A stretch of 64,000 bases of DNA. Source: Acinetobacter sp. ANC 4204 (GTDB taxonomy: Bacteria > Pseudomonadota > Gammaproteobacteria > Pseudomonadales > Moraxellaceae). The stretch lies in assembly GCF_002135205.1 (NCBI RefSeq), contig NZ_NEFZ01000001.1, forward strand, positions 434,001-498,000, written 5' to 3'. Shown piece by piece: positions 16,430 to 25,030 of this stretch. A model generated the notes under the pieces. It worked only from the letters and a program-made list of their open reading frames with translations. It was not told the DNA's origin and did no database searches. The translations under genes were made by a program, and so were the position numbers. Positions within the stretch are counted from its first letter, which is position 1; the number at the start of each line of letters is the position of its first letter.

Positions 16430-16796
16430 GTTTCTAAGCTGTAATTCCTTACGTTTTGTATAAATGCATACTTTTGCCATAAAGTCTTCAATAAAAAATG
16501 GGCTTACATGTAGATACCGAGCTTTTTATATCAATGAGTAAAACTTGACTTATACCGTCACACTAAAAAATCTATGAAGCTCTATCCTGTTTTCCTTGAT
16601 CTGCCTTATATATAGGCTGAGTTTGTCTTTTTTTGTATCCCTATTTGCCCGCTTTAGTACAGACAGTGTTATCTTAAAGCCTGTCCAAACTAGACTCTGT
16701 TCACAAGAATTTCGACATAATATAAATGCGTAGTTTAGAGCTTCGCTCTATTCGCTTTGGTCCACGGCCCATCATGACTCTGGAAATTAGACTTCT
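16430..16796. other. Intergenic region before mltB
   Basis: About 370 bp without a credible gene. A TAGAG-CTTCG-CTCTA hairpin lies near 16735-16750. No clear promoter could be fixed. Confidence 0.4.
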
Positions 16797-17798
16797 ATGT
16801 TAAATTTAAACTTTTATAACAAAGTTAAACGTTTACCTTTATTGATTGGCGCTTTGTCAATCACCAGCTTTTGCCAAGCCAACGATTTCGCTTCTCATCC
16901 TGACTATATCAGCTTCAAGCAAAAAACCATGCAAAACTATGGACTGTCTGCTGAACAAGTCGATTGGGCCATGAATGGCTCTAAAAACTTGCCCAATATT
17001 ATTAACATTATGAATCGTCCAGGTGAAAGCAAACCGTGGTACGAATATAAAACCAACTTTATGGCTGAAAGCACCATTCAACGTGGTGTCCGCTTTAAAG
17101 AACAATATGCTGATACCCTAAACCGTGCCGAACAACAATTTGGTGTACCCCAGTCCGTCATTCTCGGCATTTTAGGGGTAGAAACAGGTTTTGGGAGCAA
17201 TAAAGGTAATTTTGTGACTCGTGATGCCTTAGCGACTTTAGGTTTTGGTTACGAACGCCGTAAGCAATATTTCCAAGATGAACTCAGTGCTTTAATCGCA
17301 TGGAGCTATAAAGATGGCGTGCCAACCAACTCGGTTGTAGGTTCATACGCGGGTGCGGTGGGCTACCCACAATTTATGCCAAGCAACATTCCAAAGTTTG
17401 GGGTGGATTATGACGGTAACGGTCATGTCGATTTACGAAATTCAGCAGTGGATGCTATCGGCTCAATTGCCAACTATTTAGCAAATCATGGCTGGCAACG
17501 TAATCAGCCAATTGGATTCGCAGCACGCTATAGTGGTTCTAATCCTGAATCTGTGATTGCCAAAGATTTAACCTTACCGACACCTTATGGTGTGCTGAAA
17601 AATCAGGGCATTCAACCCACCAATCCGATTGTGAAAATTGATGATTTAGATATGGTGAATGTGATCCAACTACAGGAAAACTATGGGCAAAGTTATTACA
17701 TTACCTACCCTAATTTTCAGGTGATCACAACCTACAATAAGAGTCGTATGTATGCGACTGCGGTGTGGCAGTTAGGGGCTGAAATTGCTAGCCGATAA
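16797..17798 (+). CDS. mltB: Membrane-bound lytic murein transglycosylase B
   Basis: 333 residues. An N-terminal signal sequence (about 1-28, KRLPLLIGALSITSFCQA) is followed by the SLT_2 domain. The catalytic Glu129 is in GILGVETGFGSNKG, followed by RDALATLGFGYERR, SYAGAVGYPQFMPSN and DYDGNGHVDLRNSAVDAIGS, all typical of MltB. It cleaves peptidoglycan between MurNAc and GlcNAc, forming 1,6-anhydro ends. A Cys at 26 is present but the lipobox is poor, so lipid attachment is uncertain. Confidence 0.92.
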   Translation: MLNLNFYNKVKRLPLLIGALSITSFCQANDFASHPDYISFKQKTMQNYGLSAEQVDWAMNGSKNLPNIINIMNRPGESKPWYEYKTNFMAESTIQRGVRFKEQYADTLNRAEQQFGVPQSVILGILGVETGFGSNKGNFVTRDALATLGFGYERRKQYFQDELSALIAWSYKDGVPTNSVVGSYAGAVGYPQFMPSNIPKFGVDYDGNGHVDLRNSAVDAIGSIANYLANHGWQRNQPIGFAARYSGSNPESVIAKDLTLPTPYGVLKNQGIQPTNPIVKIDDLDMVNVIQLQENYGQSYYITYPNFQVITTYNKSRMYATAVWQLGAEIASR

Positions 17799-17810
17799 GG
17801 CTAGATTTTT
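17788..17810 (+). terminator. Terminator overlapping the mltB stop
   Basis: CTAGCC-GATAA-GGCTAG stem followed by ATTTTTA; the mltB TAA is in the loop. Confidence 0.65.
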
Positions 17811-18085
17811 ACTCAAGATTAAAATGTCAACAAAAAAATATTTAAAAATGATGTAAAATTCGGCATTTTTAATATTATGTTACAATATTGATTATTTTTT
17901 AATCAAAAAACGTTCAGTTTATGTAGTTTTTATCATTATTTTAATTAAACACTAGACATGCTTATGACTGCATGAATATTATCCATTTCGTCAAATGCTG
18001 TTGCAAAAGTGAATTAACAGGCAAGTTTTTTTATCTTTCAGCCACTTAGTTTAAAGAAAAAAGCGTTGTCTTTTGGAGTTTATAA

Positions 18086-18694
18086 ATGCAGTCATCACTT
18101 AAATATATACTGGCCATTGCCTCGACCATCGTGCTGAGCCAATCGCAAGCAGAGATGGTTCAGTCATCATTTACCAATGATAATGATAACTCTCGTCTAG
18201 CTGCACGTGTCTTAAATAAAGATGCTCAAGGCTTCAACTCACACTTCTCAAATTTAAATAGCCTTTCAATCACTGAACGTTCAGGCGATAAAATTCGCCG
18301 CGAAACAATCGCTGCAAAAATTGAAATCCCTGAAGAAGAGCCTTCAGTGATTGAAAAGTTAAATACTGTTGCATCAAATACAGTACGTAAGTTTAGCCAA
18401 ACCGGTATGGCCTCTTGGTATGGTCGTCAGTTCCATGGTCGTAAAACTGCAAGTGGTGAGACATTCGATATGAATGCATTAACTGCTGCACACCGTAGCC
18501 TGCCACTAAACTGCTATATCCGCGTAACGAATAAAACCAATGGTAAGAGCGTTGTGGTTAAAGTTAACGACCGCGGTCCTTTCCACGGTAACCGTGTACT
18601 TGATTTATCTTACGGCGCAGCAAAACAATTGGGTATTACCAATTCAGGTACTGCGAAAGTTAGCATTGAACGTATTGATGGACCAAACTCTTAA
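18086..18694 (+). CDS. RlpA-like septal ring lytic transglycosylase / DPBB protein
   Basis: 202 residues. A signal peptide (about 1-23, cut after SQA) is followed by a linker and a double-psi beta-barrel from about residue 107: GMASWYGRQFHGRKTASGE, LTAAHRSLPLNCYIRVTN, VVVKVNDRGPFHGNRVLDLSYGAAKQLG. These are RlpA family signatures. There is no SPOR domain and no lipobox, so it is the short form. It probably acts on glycan strands in the periplasm, in keeping with mltB next door. Confidence 0.88.
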   Translation: MQSSLKYILAIASTIVLSQSQAEMVQSSFTNDNDNSRLAARVLNKDAQGFNSHFSNLNSLSITERSGDKIRRETIAAKIEIPEEEPSVIEKLNTVASNTVRKFSQTGMASWYGRQFHGRKTASGETFDMNALTAAHRSLPLNCYIRVTNKTNGKSVVVKVNDRGPFHGNRVLDLSYGAAKQLGITNSGTAKVSIERIDGPNS

Positions 18695-18724
18695 GATTCA
18701 GACCTACAACACGTATTTGACAGT

Positions 18725-18749
18725 AAAGCCACAGTAATGTGGCTTTTTT
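18725..18749 (+). terminator. Terminator after the rlpA-like gene
   Basis: AAAGCCACA-GTAA-TGTGGCTTT stem with a T-run. Confidence 0.85.
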
Positions 18750-19338
18750 AATACCTAGTCTTTATACAAATGACTGCAGATGATCCTTAGCCGTTCTATC
18801 TCGATGCTTTAACATCGCTCAAAACCATGTTTACATCGAATAAAAAAATCCAATCGCTCCAGTTTTTGAGTTGGCTGTGCTCACAATCTTGGTAACTTTG
18901 TAGGTTTAGCCGAGCTAATGTGTTCTTAATTCATTTTTTGTATATTCAAAGCTATTTTTCATCCACTTTGAAGCGTGATTTTATCTATTCTCGAATTCAG
19001 AGCTATTTGACAAATTCGCATGTGAATTCAGCTTCTTTTTTACGATATGGCAGGTGTTAGAGCTCTACTGATTTTTGTATAAATAGAAGCATTTTATGCT
19101 TACAAATGCTAAAGAAAATGCTGTTCTTTCTTCAAAGTTCTCAAACAACCCCTCATTTGCTCAATTTTCAATATTTTCATATTCCCAATCAAAGCTACGT
19201 CAAATTGCTAAACAGTGTAAAAATCGCAAACAGTGCGCATTTAGAACAATATAAATTTAAAAGCGATGAAAAAGATCAAACTCTTGCACTTTTTCATCCT
19301 TTTTTCGGTCTTTTATGGGTCTATTTGCTCATGAAATG
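18750..19338. other. Gene-free stretch
   Basis: About 590 bp. A 78-codon plus-strand reading at 19106-19342 has no ribosome-binding site, an AT-driven composition and overlaps the end of azlD, so it is not called. Nothing else was recognised. Confidence 0.4.
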
Positions 19339-19665
19339 CTAAAAATCGAATAACAGATTCAGACCATAAAAAAATCCTAAACTGAGTAAAATACTGAGCA
19401 ATAACTTTCTGGTCAAAAGGGTGATCAACAAGGTAAAAATTGCCCCATAAAAATAGCTATTTTGAAATATCCCTTTCCACTGTGAATCCTCAAAAAAAAC
19501 CAGTGGCAAACAAATCGAAACCATGAGACAAGGCGCTGCATATTTCAGCATGCGTGTCGCAAATTTAGGCAGTCGAATTTGAGTTTTAGGCTCTAAAAAT
19601 AAATACCGATTAAAAAAAGTCACACAAGTTAAGCTAAAAACAAATAACCAAGTCATCTTCAGCAC
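19339..19665 (-). CDS. azlD: AzlD-family branched-chain amino acid transport protein
   Basis: 108 residues with three to four hydrophobic segments and the family start TWLFVFSLTCVTFFNRYLFL, then RMLKYAAPCLMVSICLPLVFF. AzlD is the small partner of AzlC in an exporter of branched-chain amino acids and analogues. Its start overlaps azlC by seven bases. Confidence 0.86.
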   Translation of the reverse strand: MLKMTWLFVFSLTCVTFFNRYLFLEPKTQIRLPKFATRMLKYAAPCLMVSICLPLVFFEDSQWKGIFQNSYFYGAIFTLLITLLTRKLLLSILLSLGFFYGLNLLFDF

Positions 19666-20348
19666 TCCGAACGATCAAACATCGCAGCAACCCACATACC
19701 TGTAAAACCGGCTAACAAGATGGCTGATTTCACACCCAACCAACTCAACAGCAAAACAGAGAGTGATGATGCAATGACACCGTAAATTGCAGCTCTATTT
19801 TGGATCAGCATTACCGCCATCACCAAGAACACCACCACTATTGAAAACTCCAAATGTAGATTTGAAAGATCAGGCACTGTATTTGCAAGCAGTATGCCGA
19901 CTAAACTAAACCCTACCCAACAGACATAAAAACTGAATCCTGCCCCCAACATATAAGCATAAGATGGCTTTTGTTTTAGCATTGCGGTGGCGTAGAGTTC
20001 ATCGGTCAGCAAAAAACCAATACTGAGTCTCCGGCTTAATGACCATGGCTTCACATCTTCTCTTAAACTCAACGCATAAATAAAATGCTGACTAGTCAGA
20101 AAAAATACCGTCAAAATAATGCTCAGCAAAGATGCACCTGTCATCAGCATACTCAAGCTGACCAATTGAGCAGCACCAGCAAATACCAAAGCTGACATTC
20201 CCACAGCTTGCATCACACTCAATCCCGCATTAATCGCAGCTGAGCCAGCCAATATTCCCCATGGAATCACAGCAACAGACAGAGGTAGCATGTCCTGTAC
20301 GCCCCGAAGAAAACTTAGACTTTGTGGTTGTATCGCTTGTTGTTGCAT
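19659..20348 (-). CDS. azlC: AzlC-family branched-chain amino acid permease
   Basis: 229 residues. The AzlC signatures RGVQDMLPLSVAVIPWGILAGSAAINAGLSVMQAV (in part), FAGAAQLVSL and FLLTDELYAT are present with about six to seven membrane segments. It forms an inner-membrane exporter with AzlD. It follows an AraC-type regulator on the same strand 81 bp away, which may regulate it. Confidence 0.92.
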   Translation of the reverse strand: MQQQAIQPQSLSFLRGVQDMLPLSVAVIPWGILAGSAAINAGLSVMQAVGMSALVFAGAAQLVSLSMLMTGASLLSIILTVFFLTSQHFIYALSLREDVKPWSLSRRLSIGFLLTDELYATAMLKQKPSYAYMLGAGFSFYVCWVGFSLVGILLANTVPDLSNLHLEFSIVVVFLVMAVMLIQNRAAIYGVIASSLSVLLLSWLGVKSAILLAGFTGMWVAAMFDRSEC

Positions 20349-20429
20349 GAAAAACCCTATGATTTCTATCCATAGGAATTAATATGCAAGATTGAGGAAA
20401 TGACTTTCTTGTATGAAATTGCTGTTATT

Positions 20430-21263
20430 TTAGATTTTATGTGCCATATATTGTGCTGGTGTACAGCCCAATGCCTTTTTAAAATGACGTGTGTAATGAC
20501 TCTGATCGGAGAAGCCACACAATTGTGCTACTGTCGCAATCTCACAACCTTGTTTTAGCAAAGATAATGATTTACGTAAACGAAACTGTATCAACCATGC
20601 GTGAGGTGGAAGTCCAGTAAACTTTTTAAATTGACGTAGCAAATGCCAAGGGCTCATCCCCACCACAGCCGCCAACTCAGTAAGTTGGTGCTCTTTTTCT
20701 GGTTCGGCTTCGAGTAACTCCTGAATCAGCACGACCTTACGCTGCGCTTCAGGTAAATCTTTTAATGTTTTCCTAGACTGGCTATAACGACTTAATAAAT
20801 ATGCTAAAGTTGAAATATACAAACTCTGCTTGAACAGTATATTTTTAGGCTGCAATAACAAATCAAACAGTAAATTCAACTGCTCTGCCAGTCCCTCATC
20901 ATGCACCACAGCTTGTGGAAACCACGGCATAGTACCAGCTTCATGAAAAAAATCCTGACTAATAGCTTGAATCATTTCAGGGGTCGGATAAATTGCTCGG
21001 TAACACCAACCTGTTTCAACAGCAGATGAACCCGTATGCACCTCATCCGCATTGACTAAAATAATATCGCCTTGCGGTGCAATATGCTGATTTCCTGTGC
21101 GTAAAAAAGATTGCGCACCTTCATCAATCAAACCAATGCAGTAGCCTTCGTGCGTGTGTTTTGAAAACTGAGTATGTTGATAGGAGGCTTTTAACATCTC
21201 AAGACCACCAAGTTCTTGAACATGATGATAATTTACAAATTCACTGGATCTGATTTTGTGCAT
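20430..21263 (-). CDS. AraC-family transcriptional regulator (cupin + HTH)
   Basis: 277 residues. An N-terminal AraC_binding cupin (about 25-90, FSKHTHEGYCIGLIDEGAQSF, INADEVHTG-like VNADEVHTG) and a C-terminal double HTH (about 180-275, LTELAAVVGMSPWHLLRQFKKFTGLPPHAWL then CGFSDQSHYTRHFKKALGCTPAQY). This layout is common for regulators of AzlCD-type exporters and other amino-acid efflux genes. Control of azlCD is inferred from adjacency. Confidence 0.9.
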   Translation of the reverse strand: MHKIRSSEFVNYHHVQELGGLEMLKASYQHTQFSKHTHEGYCIGLIDEGAQSFLRTGNQHIAPQGDIILVNADEVHTGSSAVETGWCYRAIYPTPEMIQAISQDFFHEAGTMPWFPQAVVHDEGLAEQLNLLFDLLLQPKNILFKQSLYISTLAYLLSRYSQSRKTLKDLPEAQRKVVLIQELLEAEPEKEHQLTELAAVVGMSPWHLLRQFKKFTGLPPHAWLIQFRLRKSLSLLKQGCEIATVAQLCGFSDQSHYTRHFKKALGCTPAQYMAHKI

Positions 21264-21331
21264 GAGTTAGCTTCTCCTGAACCACTCAGCATACTGTGAT
21301 TCAGTAAAACGTATAGAACAAAATTGCTCTA

Positions 21332-21826
21332 TTACTGATAGATTTTTCCTTGATGCTTTAACCAGCCATCCACATGACGTTGCTGTGGATCCCGATGCGT
21401 CCAGTGAATGACCCCACCTTTTTCACTATATTCATATTCCCCATTAAAACTGACCGTATCCCCTTTTTGCAAACGATCAATTCTTGGAGCTAGATCAATA
21501 TTATGCACAACTAAAACTGTCATATTATTCGGCAACGCTAAAATAAACTTTTGATGACGAGAGCCATCATTGTCATCTTTCAGTACAGCCACCACTCGCC
21601 CTTGAGATTGAACTTGAACATTACTTTTTTGGTTTTGAAAGGCTTGAGCAATTTTTGCAGCATCATCAGACCCAGAGTTTTGCACTTCCCGATGTGTAGC
21701 CGATCTTTCTAGATTGGATGATGAAGTTGAAGTATTAAGCTGTTTTTCTTGAAGATCAATCCCAAAATATGCAGCAACCAAAACCACGATCACTGCACCA
21801 ATACCTAGATTTGTTTTATTTGCCAT
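21332..21826 (-). CDS. DUF3465-family protein
   Basis: 164 residues from the ATG at 21826, which has AAGGAAA upstream; a longer reading of 15 residues is unlikely. An N-terminal signal anchor (IGAVIVVLVAAYFGIDL) leads to a low-complexity linker and a C-terminal domain (about 80-164, GRVVAVLKDDNDGSRHQKFIL, DTVSFNGEYEYSEKGGVIHWTHRDP, HVDGWLKHQGKIY). This is the DUF3465 pattern, which resembles an OB fold. It probably faces the periplasm. Biological role unknown. Confidence 0.8.
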   Translation of the reverse strand: MANKTNLGIGAVIVVLVAAYFGIDLQEKQLNTSTSSSNLERSATHREVQNSGSDDAAKIAQAFQNQKSNVQVQSQGRVVAVLKDDNDGSRHQKFILALPNNMTVLVVHNIDLAPRIDRLQKGDTVSFNGEYEYSEKGGVIHWTHRDPQQRHVDGWLKHQGKIYQ

Positions 21827-21858
21827 GTATTTTTCCTTTATTTCGTTTTTATTGTATA

Positions 21859-21884
21859 AAAAAAGCCCCAATGGGGCTTTTTTT
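21859..21884 (-). terminator. Terminator after tsf
   Basis: AAAGCCCC-AAT-GGGGCTTT stem with T-runs on both strands; it ends the rpsB-tsf transcript. Confidence 0.85.
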
Positions 21885-21903
21885 ACTCAAAATAATTTTT
21901 CAA

Positions 21904-22779
21904 TTATTTTGCAGCAGCTTGAGCAGCAGCAACTTCTTCAGCGAAAGAAAGTTCAGCTTTCTTCTCAATACCTTCACCCACTTCAAAGCGAACGAATTGA
22001 GCAACTGTAGTACCAGTTGACTTAAGCACATCAGAAACTTTTTTGTCGTTGTCGATAACGTACATTTGGTTCTCAAGTACAACTTCATTTAAGTACTTTT
22101 GAACTGAACCAGTGACCATTTTCTCAACGATGTTTGCAGGCTTACCAGATTCAATTGCTTTTGCTTCAGCAATTTCTTTTTCTTTAGCAATAAGCTCAGC
22201 AGATACGTCAGCTTCTGTTACAGCCACTGGGTTGAATGCAGCAACGTGCATTGCAATACCTTTACCAGTTGCAGCATCACCTGCGTAAGATACAACAACA
22301 CCGATTCTTAGACCGTGTTTGTATACTGCAAGGTTGTCGCCTTCAACGATTGTTGCACGACGAACTTGGATGTTTTCACCGATTTTTTGAACAAGAGCGA
22401 TACGCGCTTCTTCTACAGTTACGCCATCTGCAAGTTTCAATTCAGCAATTTTAGCAGCATCAGTTTCACCAGCAGCTAACGCAGCAGCAGCAACTTGAGC
22501 AGAGAAACCAGCAAAGTTTTCGTCTTTAGCAACGAAGTCAGTTTGACAGTTTACTTCCAAAAGGATTGCTTTATTGCCTTCTTGAGCAATTGTGATTGCA
22601 CCGTCAGCTGCAATGTTACCTGCTTTTTTAGCCGCTTTAGCTTGACCAGATTTACGAAGGTTATCAATCGCTAGCTCGATGTCACCATTCGCTTCTGTTA
22701 ATGCTTTTTTACATTCCATCATTGCAAGACCAGTACGATCGCGCAATTCTTTAACCATGCTTGCTGTAACTGCAGTCAT
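21904..22779 (-). CDS. tsf: Elongation factor Ts
   Basis: 291 residues. The N-terminal UBA-like region VKELRDRTGLAMMECKKALTEANGDIELAIDNLR, and the TDFVAKDENF core motif that contacts EF-Tu, are intact. It catalyses GDP release from EF-Tu. It lies downstream of rpsB in the usual order. Confidence 0.98.
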   Translation of the reverse strand: MTAVTASMVKELRDRTGLAMMECKKALTEANGDIELAIDNLRKSGQAKAAKKAGNIAADGAITIAQEGNKAILLEVNCQTDFVAKDENFAGFSAQVAAAALAAGETDAAKIAELKLADGVTVEEARIALVQKIGENIQVRRATIVEGDNLAVYKHGLRIGVVVSYAGDAATGKGIAMHVAAFNPVAVTEADVSAELIAKEKEIAEAKAIESGKPANIVEKMVTGSVQKYLNEVVLENQMYVIDNDKKVSDVLKSTGTTVAQFVRFEVGEGIEKKAELSFAEEVAAAQAAAK

Positions 22780-22827
22780 GTCAATCTCCTAAAATACGGT
22801 AGAAAATGAATTCTTTTTAGAACAGAA

Positions 22828-22854
22828 ACGGCCCAGAGCTATCTCTTGGGCCGT
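22828..22854 (-). other. Hairpin between rpsB and tsf
   Basis: ACGGCCCA and TGGGCCGT form an 8-bp GC-rich stem with further GAG/CTC pairing inside. On the coding strand it is followed by TTTCTGTT, a weak T-tract, so it may attenuate transcription into tsf. Confidence 0.6.
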
Positions 22855-22921
22855 CTGCATACATGACGCTTACTTTGCCACCATCACATGTCGCAAAAAT
22901 GACAAGCTTACGTCAAACGCA

Positions 22922-23668
22922 TTAAGCCTCAGAAGCAGGTGCTTCTTCGCCTTTAGCTTGTGCATTTGCTTGTGATTGAGCATATTCTTTACCAGCAAGA
23001 ATCGCATCAGCCATAGCAGAAGCATAAAGAGTAACTGCACGGATCGCATCGTCGTTACCCGGAATAACGTAATCTACGTTGTCTGGGTTAGAGTTTGTAT
23101 CAACGATACCGATTACAGGAATACCAAGGTTTTTAGCTTCTTTGATTGCAATAGCTTCGTGATCAACGTCGATTACGAATAATGCGTCAGGTAAACCACC
23201 CATGTTCTTAACACCGCCTAAAGCGCGTTCAAGTTTTTCCATCTCACGAGTACGCTCTAAAGCTTCACGTTTAGTAAGCTTAGCGAAAGTACCATCTTGA
23301 GATTGAGTTTGAAGGTCTTTAAGACGGTTGATAGATTGGCGAAGTGTTTTCCAGTTCGTCAACATACCACCTAACCAACGGTGATCAACATAAGGTTGAC
23401 CAGCACGTTGTGCTTGTTCACGGATGATGTTAGAAGCAGCACGTTTAGTACCAACAAACAATACTTTATTCTTTTTGCTAGCAAGGTTGTTAACAAAGTT
23501 CAAAGCATCATTTAACGCAGGAACAGTGTGCTCAAGGTTGATGATGTGAATTTTGTTACGCGCACCAAAGATGTATTGACGCATCTTTGGATTCCAGAAA
23601 CGTGTTTGGTGACCGAAGTGTGCGCCTGCTTGAAGAAGGTCGCGCATGCTTACGTTGTAATCTGCCAT
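22922..23668 (-). CDS. rpsB: 30S ribosomal protein S2
   Basis: 248 residues from the ATG at 23668 ([29 protein letters not shown]), with AAGGTAAAG upstream; a 21-residue longer reading runs into the leader. [32 protein letters not shown] and [19 protein letters not shown] are characteristic S2 stretches. It is divergent from map. Confidence 0.98.
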   Translation of the reverse strand: MADYNVSMRDLLQAGAHFGHQTRFWNPKMRQYIFGARNKIHIINLEHTVPALNDALNFVNNLASKKNKVLFVGTKRAASNIIREQAQRAGQPYVDHRWLGGMLTNWKTLRQSINRLKDLQTQSQDGTFAKLTKREALERTREMEKLERALGGVKNMGGLPDALFVIDVDHEAIAIKEAKNLGIPVIGIVDTNSNPDNVDYVIPGNDDAIRAVTLYASAMADAILAGKEYAQSQANAQAKGEEAPASEA

Positions 23669-23704
23669 TTTCTTTACCTTAAAGTTTGGGTTAGGCCTCC
23701 ATAT

Positions 23705-23761
23705 ATCCGCATCCTCCACCCCAAAGGGCACCCAGAGAAATGTGTCGATATATGTGCGGAT
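23705..23761 (-). promoter_or_regulatory. Probable ribosomal protein S2 leader (rpsB 5' UTR)
   Basis: On the minus strand ATCCGCA (from 23761) can pair with TGCGGAT (to 23705), enclosing GGGTGCCCTTTGGGGTGG. A structured leader directly before rpsB, between rpsB and map, fits the S2 autoregulatory (t44-type) element known in gammaproteobacteria. Base pairing is seen; regulation by S2 is inferred. Confidence 0.6.
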
Positions 23762-23875
23762 TTTTAAAGCCCATTCATCACTTTGACATAAATATATTCA
23801 CGAAAAAGCATTTGATAAAATGGGCGGCTATTTATACCATAGTCACACACAAATTTCCAAAAGTTTTTAGAGATC

Positions 23876-24703
23876 ATGAACAGTACTTACGAAGCACCCC
23901 GTCGACTCATCAAAAGCGCTGAAGACATCGAAAAGATGCGTGTCGCTGGACGACTGGCGGCTGAAGTCTTGGATATGATCAAGCCACATATTAAACCAGG
24001 TGTAACTACACTTGAGTTAGATACGATTTGTCACGATTATATTGTCAATAAACAAGACGCTATTCCAGCATGTTTAGGTTACGGCGCAGCGCCGGGTCGC
24101 CCTGCGTTCCAACATGTGATTTGTACTTCAGTAAACCATGTGGTCTGTCACGGCATTCCGTCAGATGCAAAAGTGTTGAAAAAAGGCGATATTTTAAATA
24201 TTGATGTGACGGTTATTAAAGATGGTTTCCACGGCGATACCAACATGATGTACATCGTGGGTGGTGAAACCTCTATTCTTGCGAATCGGTTATGTAAAGT
24301 AGCACAAGAAGCGATGTACCGTGGAATAGCGACAGTGAAGCCCGGTTCGACCATTGGGGATATTGGTCATGCCATTCAACAATATGTCGAATCAGAGCGT
24401 TTTGGCGTGGTGCGTGAATACTGTGGTCACGGTATTGGGACTGTGTTCCATGACGAACCTCAAGTCTTACACTATGGTCAACCCAACTCAGGCATGATTT
24501 TAGAAGAAGGCATGACCTTTACCATTGAACCTATGGTCAATGGTGGTGACTGGAAAACCAAACTATTGGGCGATAAATGGACAGTCGTCACCAAAGATCA
24601 TAGTTTGTCAGCACAATACGAGCATACCATTTTAGTGACTAAAACAGGCGCTGAAATCTTAACAGCGCGTCCTGAAGAAGATTTATCTCGTTTTCAAGCT
24701 TAA
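23876..24703 (+). CDS. map: Methionine aminopeptidase, type I
   Basis: 275 residues. Type I features: HVVCHGIPSDAKVLKKGDILNIDVTVIKDGFHGDTNMMY carries the two metal-binding Asp residues, EYCGHGIGTVFHDEPQVLHY the His ligand, and GMTFTIEPMV and QYEHTILVT the Glu ligands. It removes the N-terminal Met from nascent proteins. It is divergent from rpsB, as in many gammaproteobacteria. Confidence 0.98.
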   Translation: MNSTYEAPRRLIKSAEDIEKMRVAGRLAAEVLDMIKPHIKPGVTTLELDTICHDYIVNKQDAIPACLGYGAAPGRPAFQHVICTSVNHVVCHGIPSDAKVLKKGDILNIDVTVIKDGFHGDTNMMYIVGGETSILANRLCKVAQEAMYRGIATVKPGSTIGDIGHAIQQYVESERFGVVREYCGHGIGTVFHDEPQVLHYGQPNSGMILEEGMTFTIEPMVNGGDWKTKLLGDKWTVVTKDHSLSAQYEHTILVTKTGAEILTARPEEDLSRFQA

Positions 24704-24739
24704 ATGCTGTCATTGGCATGAAATACAATGCCGACTGTC

Positions 24740-24768
24740 AAAAAGACCACCACATGGTGGTCTTTTTT
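24740..24768 (+). terminator. Terminator after map
   Basis: AAAGACCACC-ACAT-GGTGGTCTTT stem (partly overlapping centre) followed by a T-run. Confidence 0.85.
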
Positions 24769-24911
24769 ATGGTGGGTTAAACATTTTACTTTACATTTAT
24801 TTCTTAATTTACAGCTAGCTAGTTGCTGTAATACCTGAATATCCATGTTCAAACAGGATCAGTTTTCTGTAACAAAGCGTGCAACTAAGTAACACGATCA
24901 CACAAATCTCA

Positions 24912-24935
24912 TTTTGACATTCACAAATGTCAAAA
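24912..24935 (+). promoter_or_regulatory. Perfect dyad (possible operator) upstream of the ompW-like gene
   Basis: TTTTGACATT-CACA-AATGTCAAAA, a perfect 10-4-10 palindrome 95 bp before the start codon. TGACA-N8-TGTCA dyads of this size are typical of repressor operators. No regulator gene is next to it. Confidence 0.5.
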
Positions 24936-25030
24936 ACACATATCCTTTAAAAACAACAGCTTTATTCTAATTTCAAGCTTAATAATACGCTCTATAAAAA
25001 CGAATAGCTCATTGGACATGGAGTCCCAAA

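Noticed and set aside
19106-19342. 78-codon ORF between the rlpA-like gene and azlD
   Set aside because: No ribosome-binding site, AT-driven composition, and its end overlaps azlD on the other strand.
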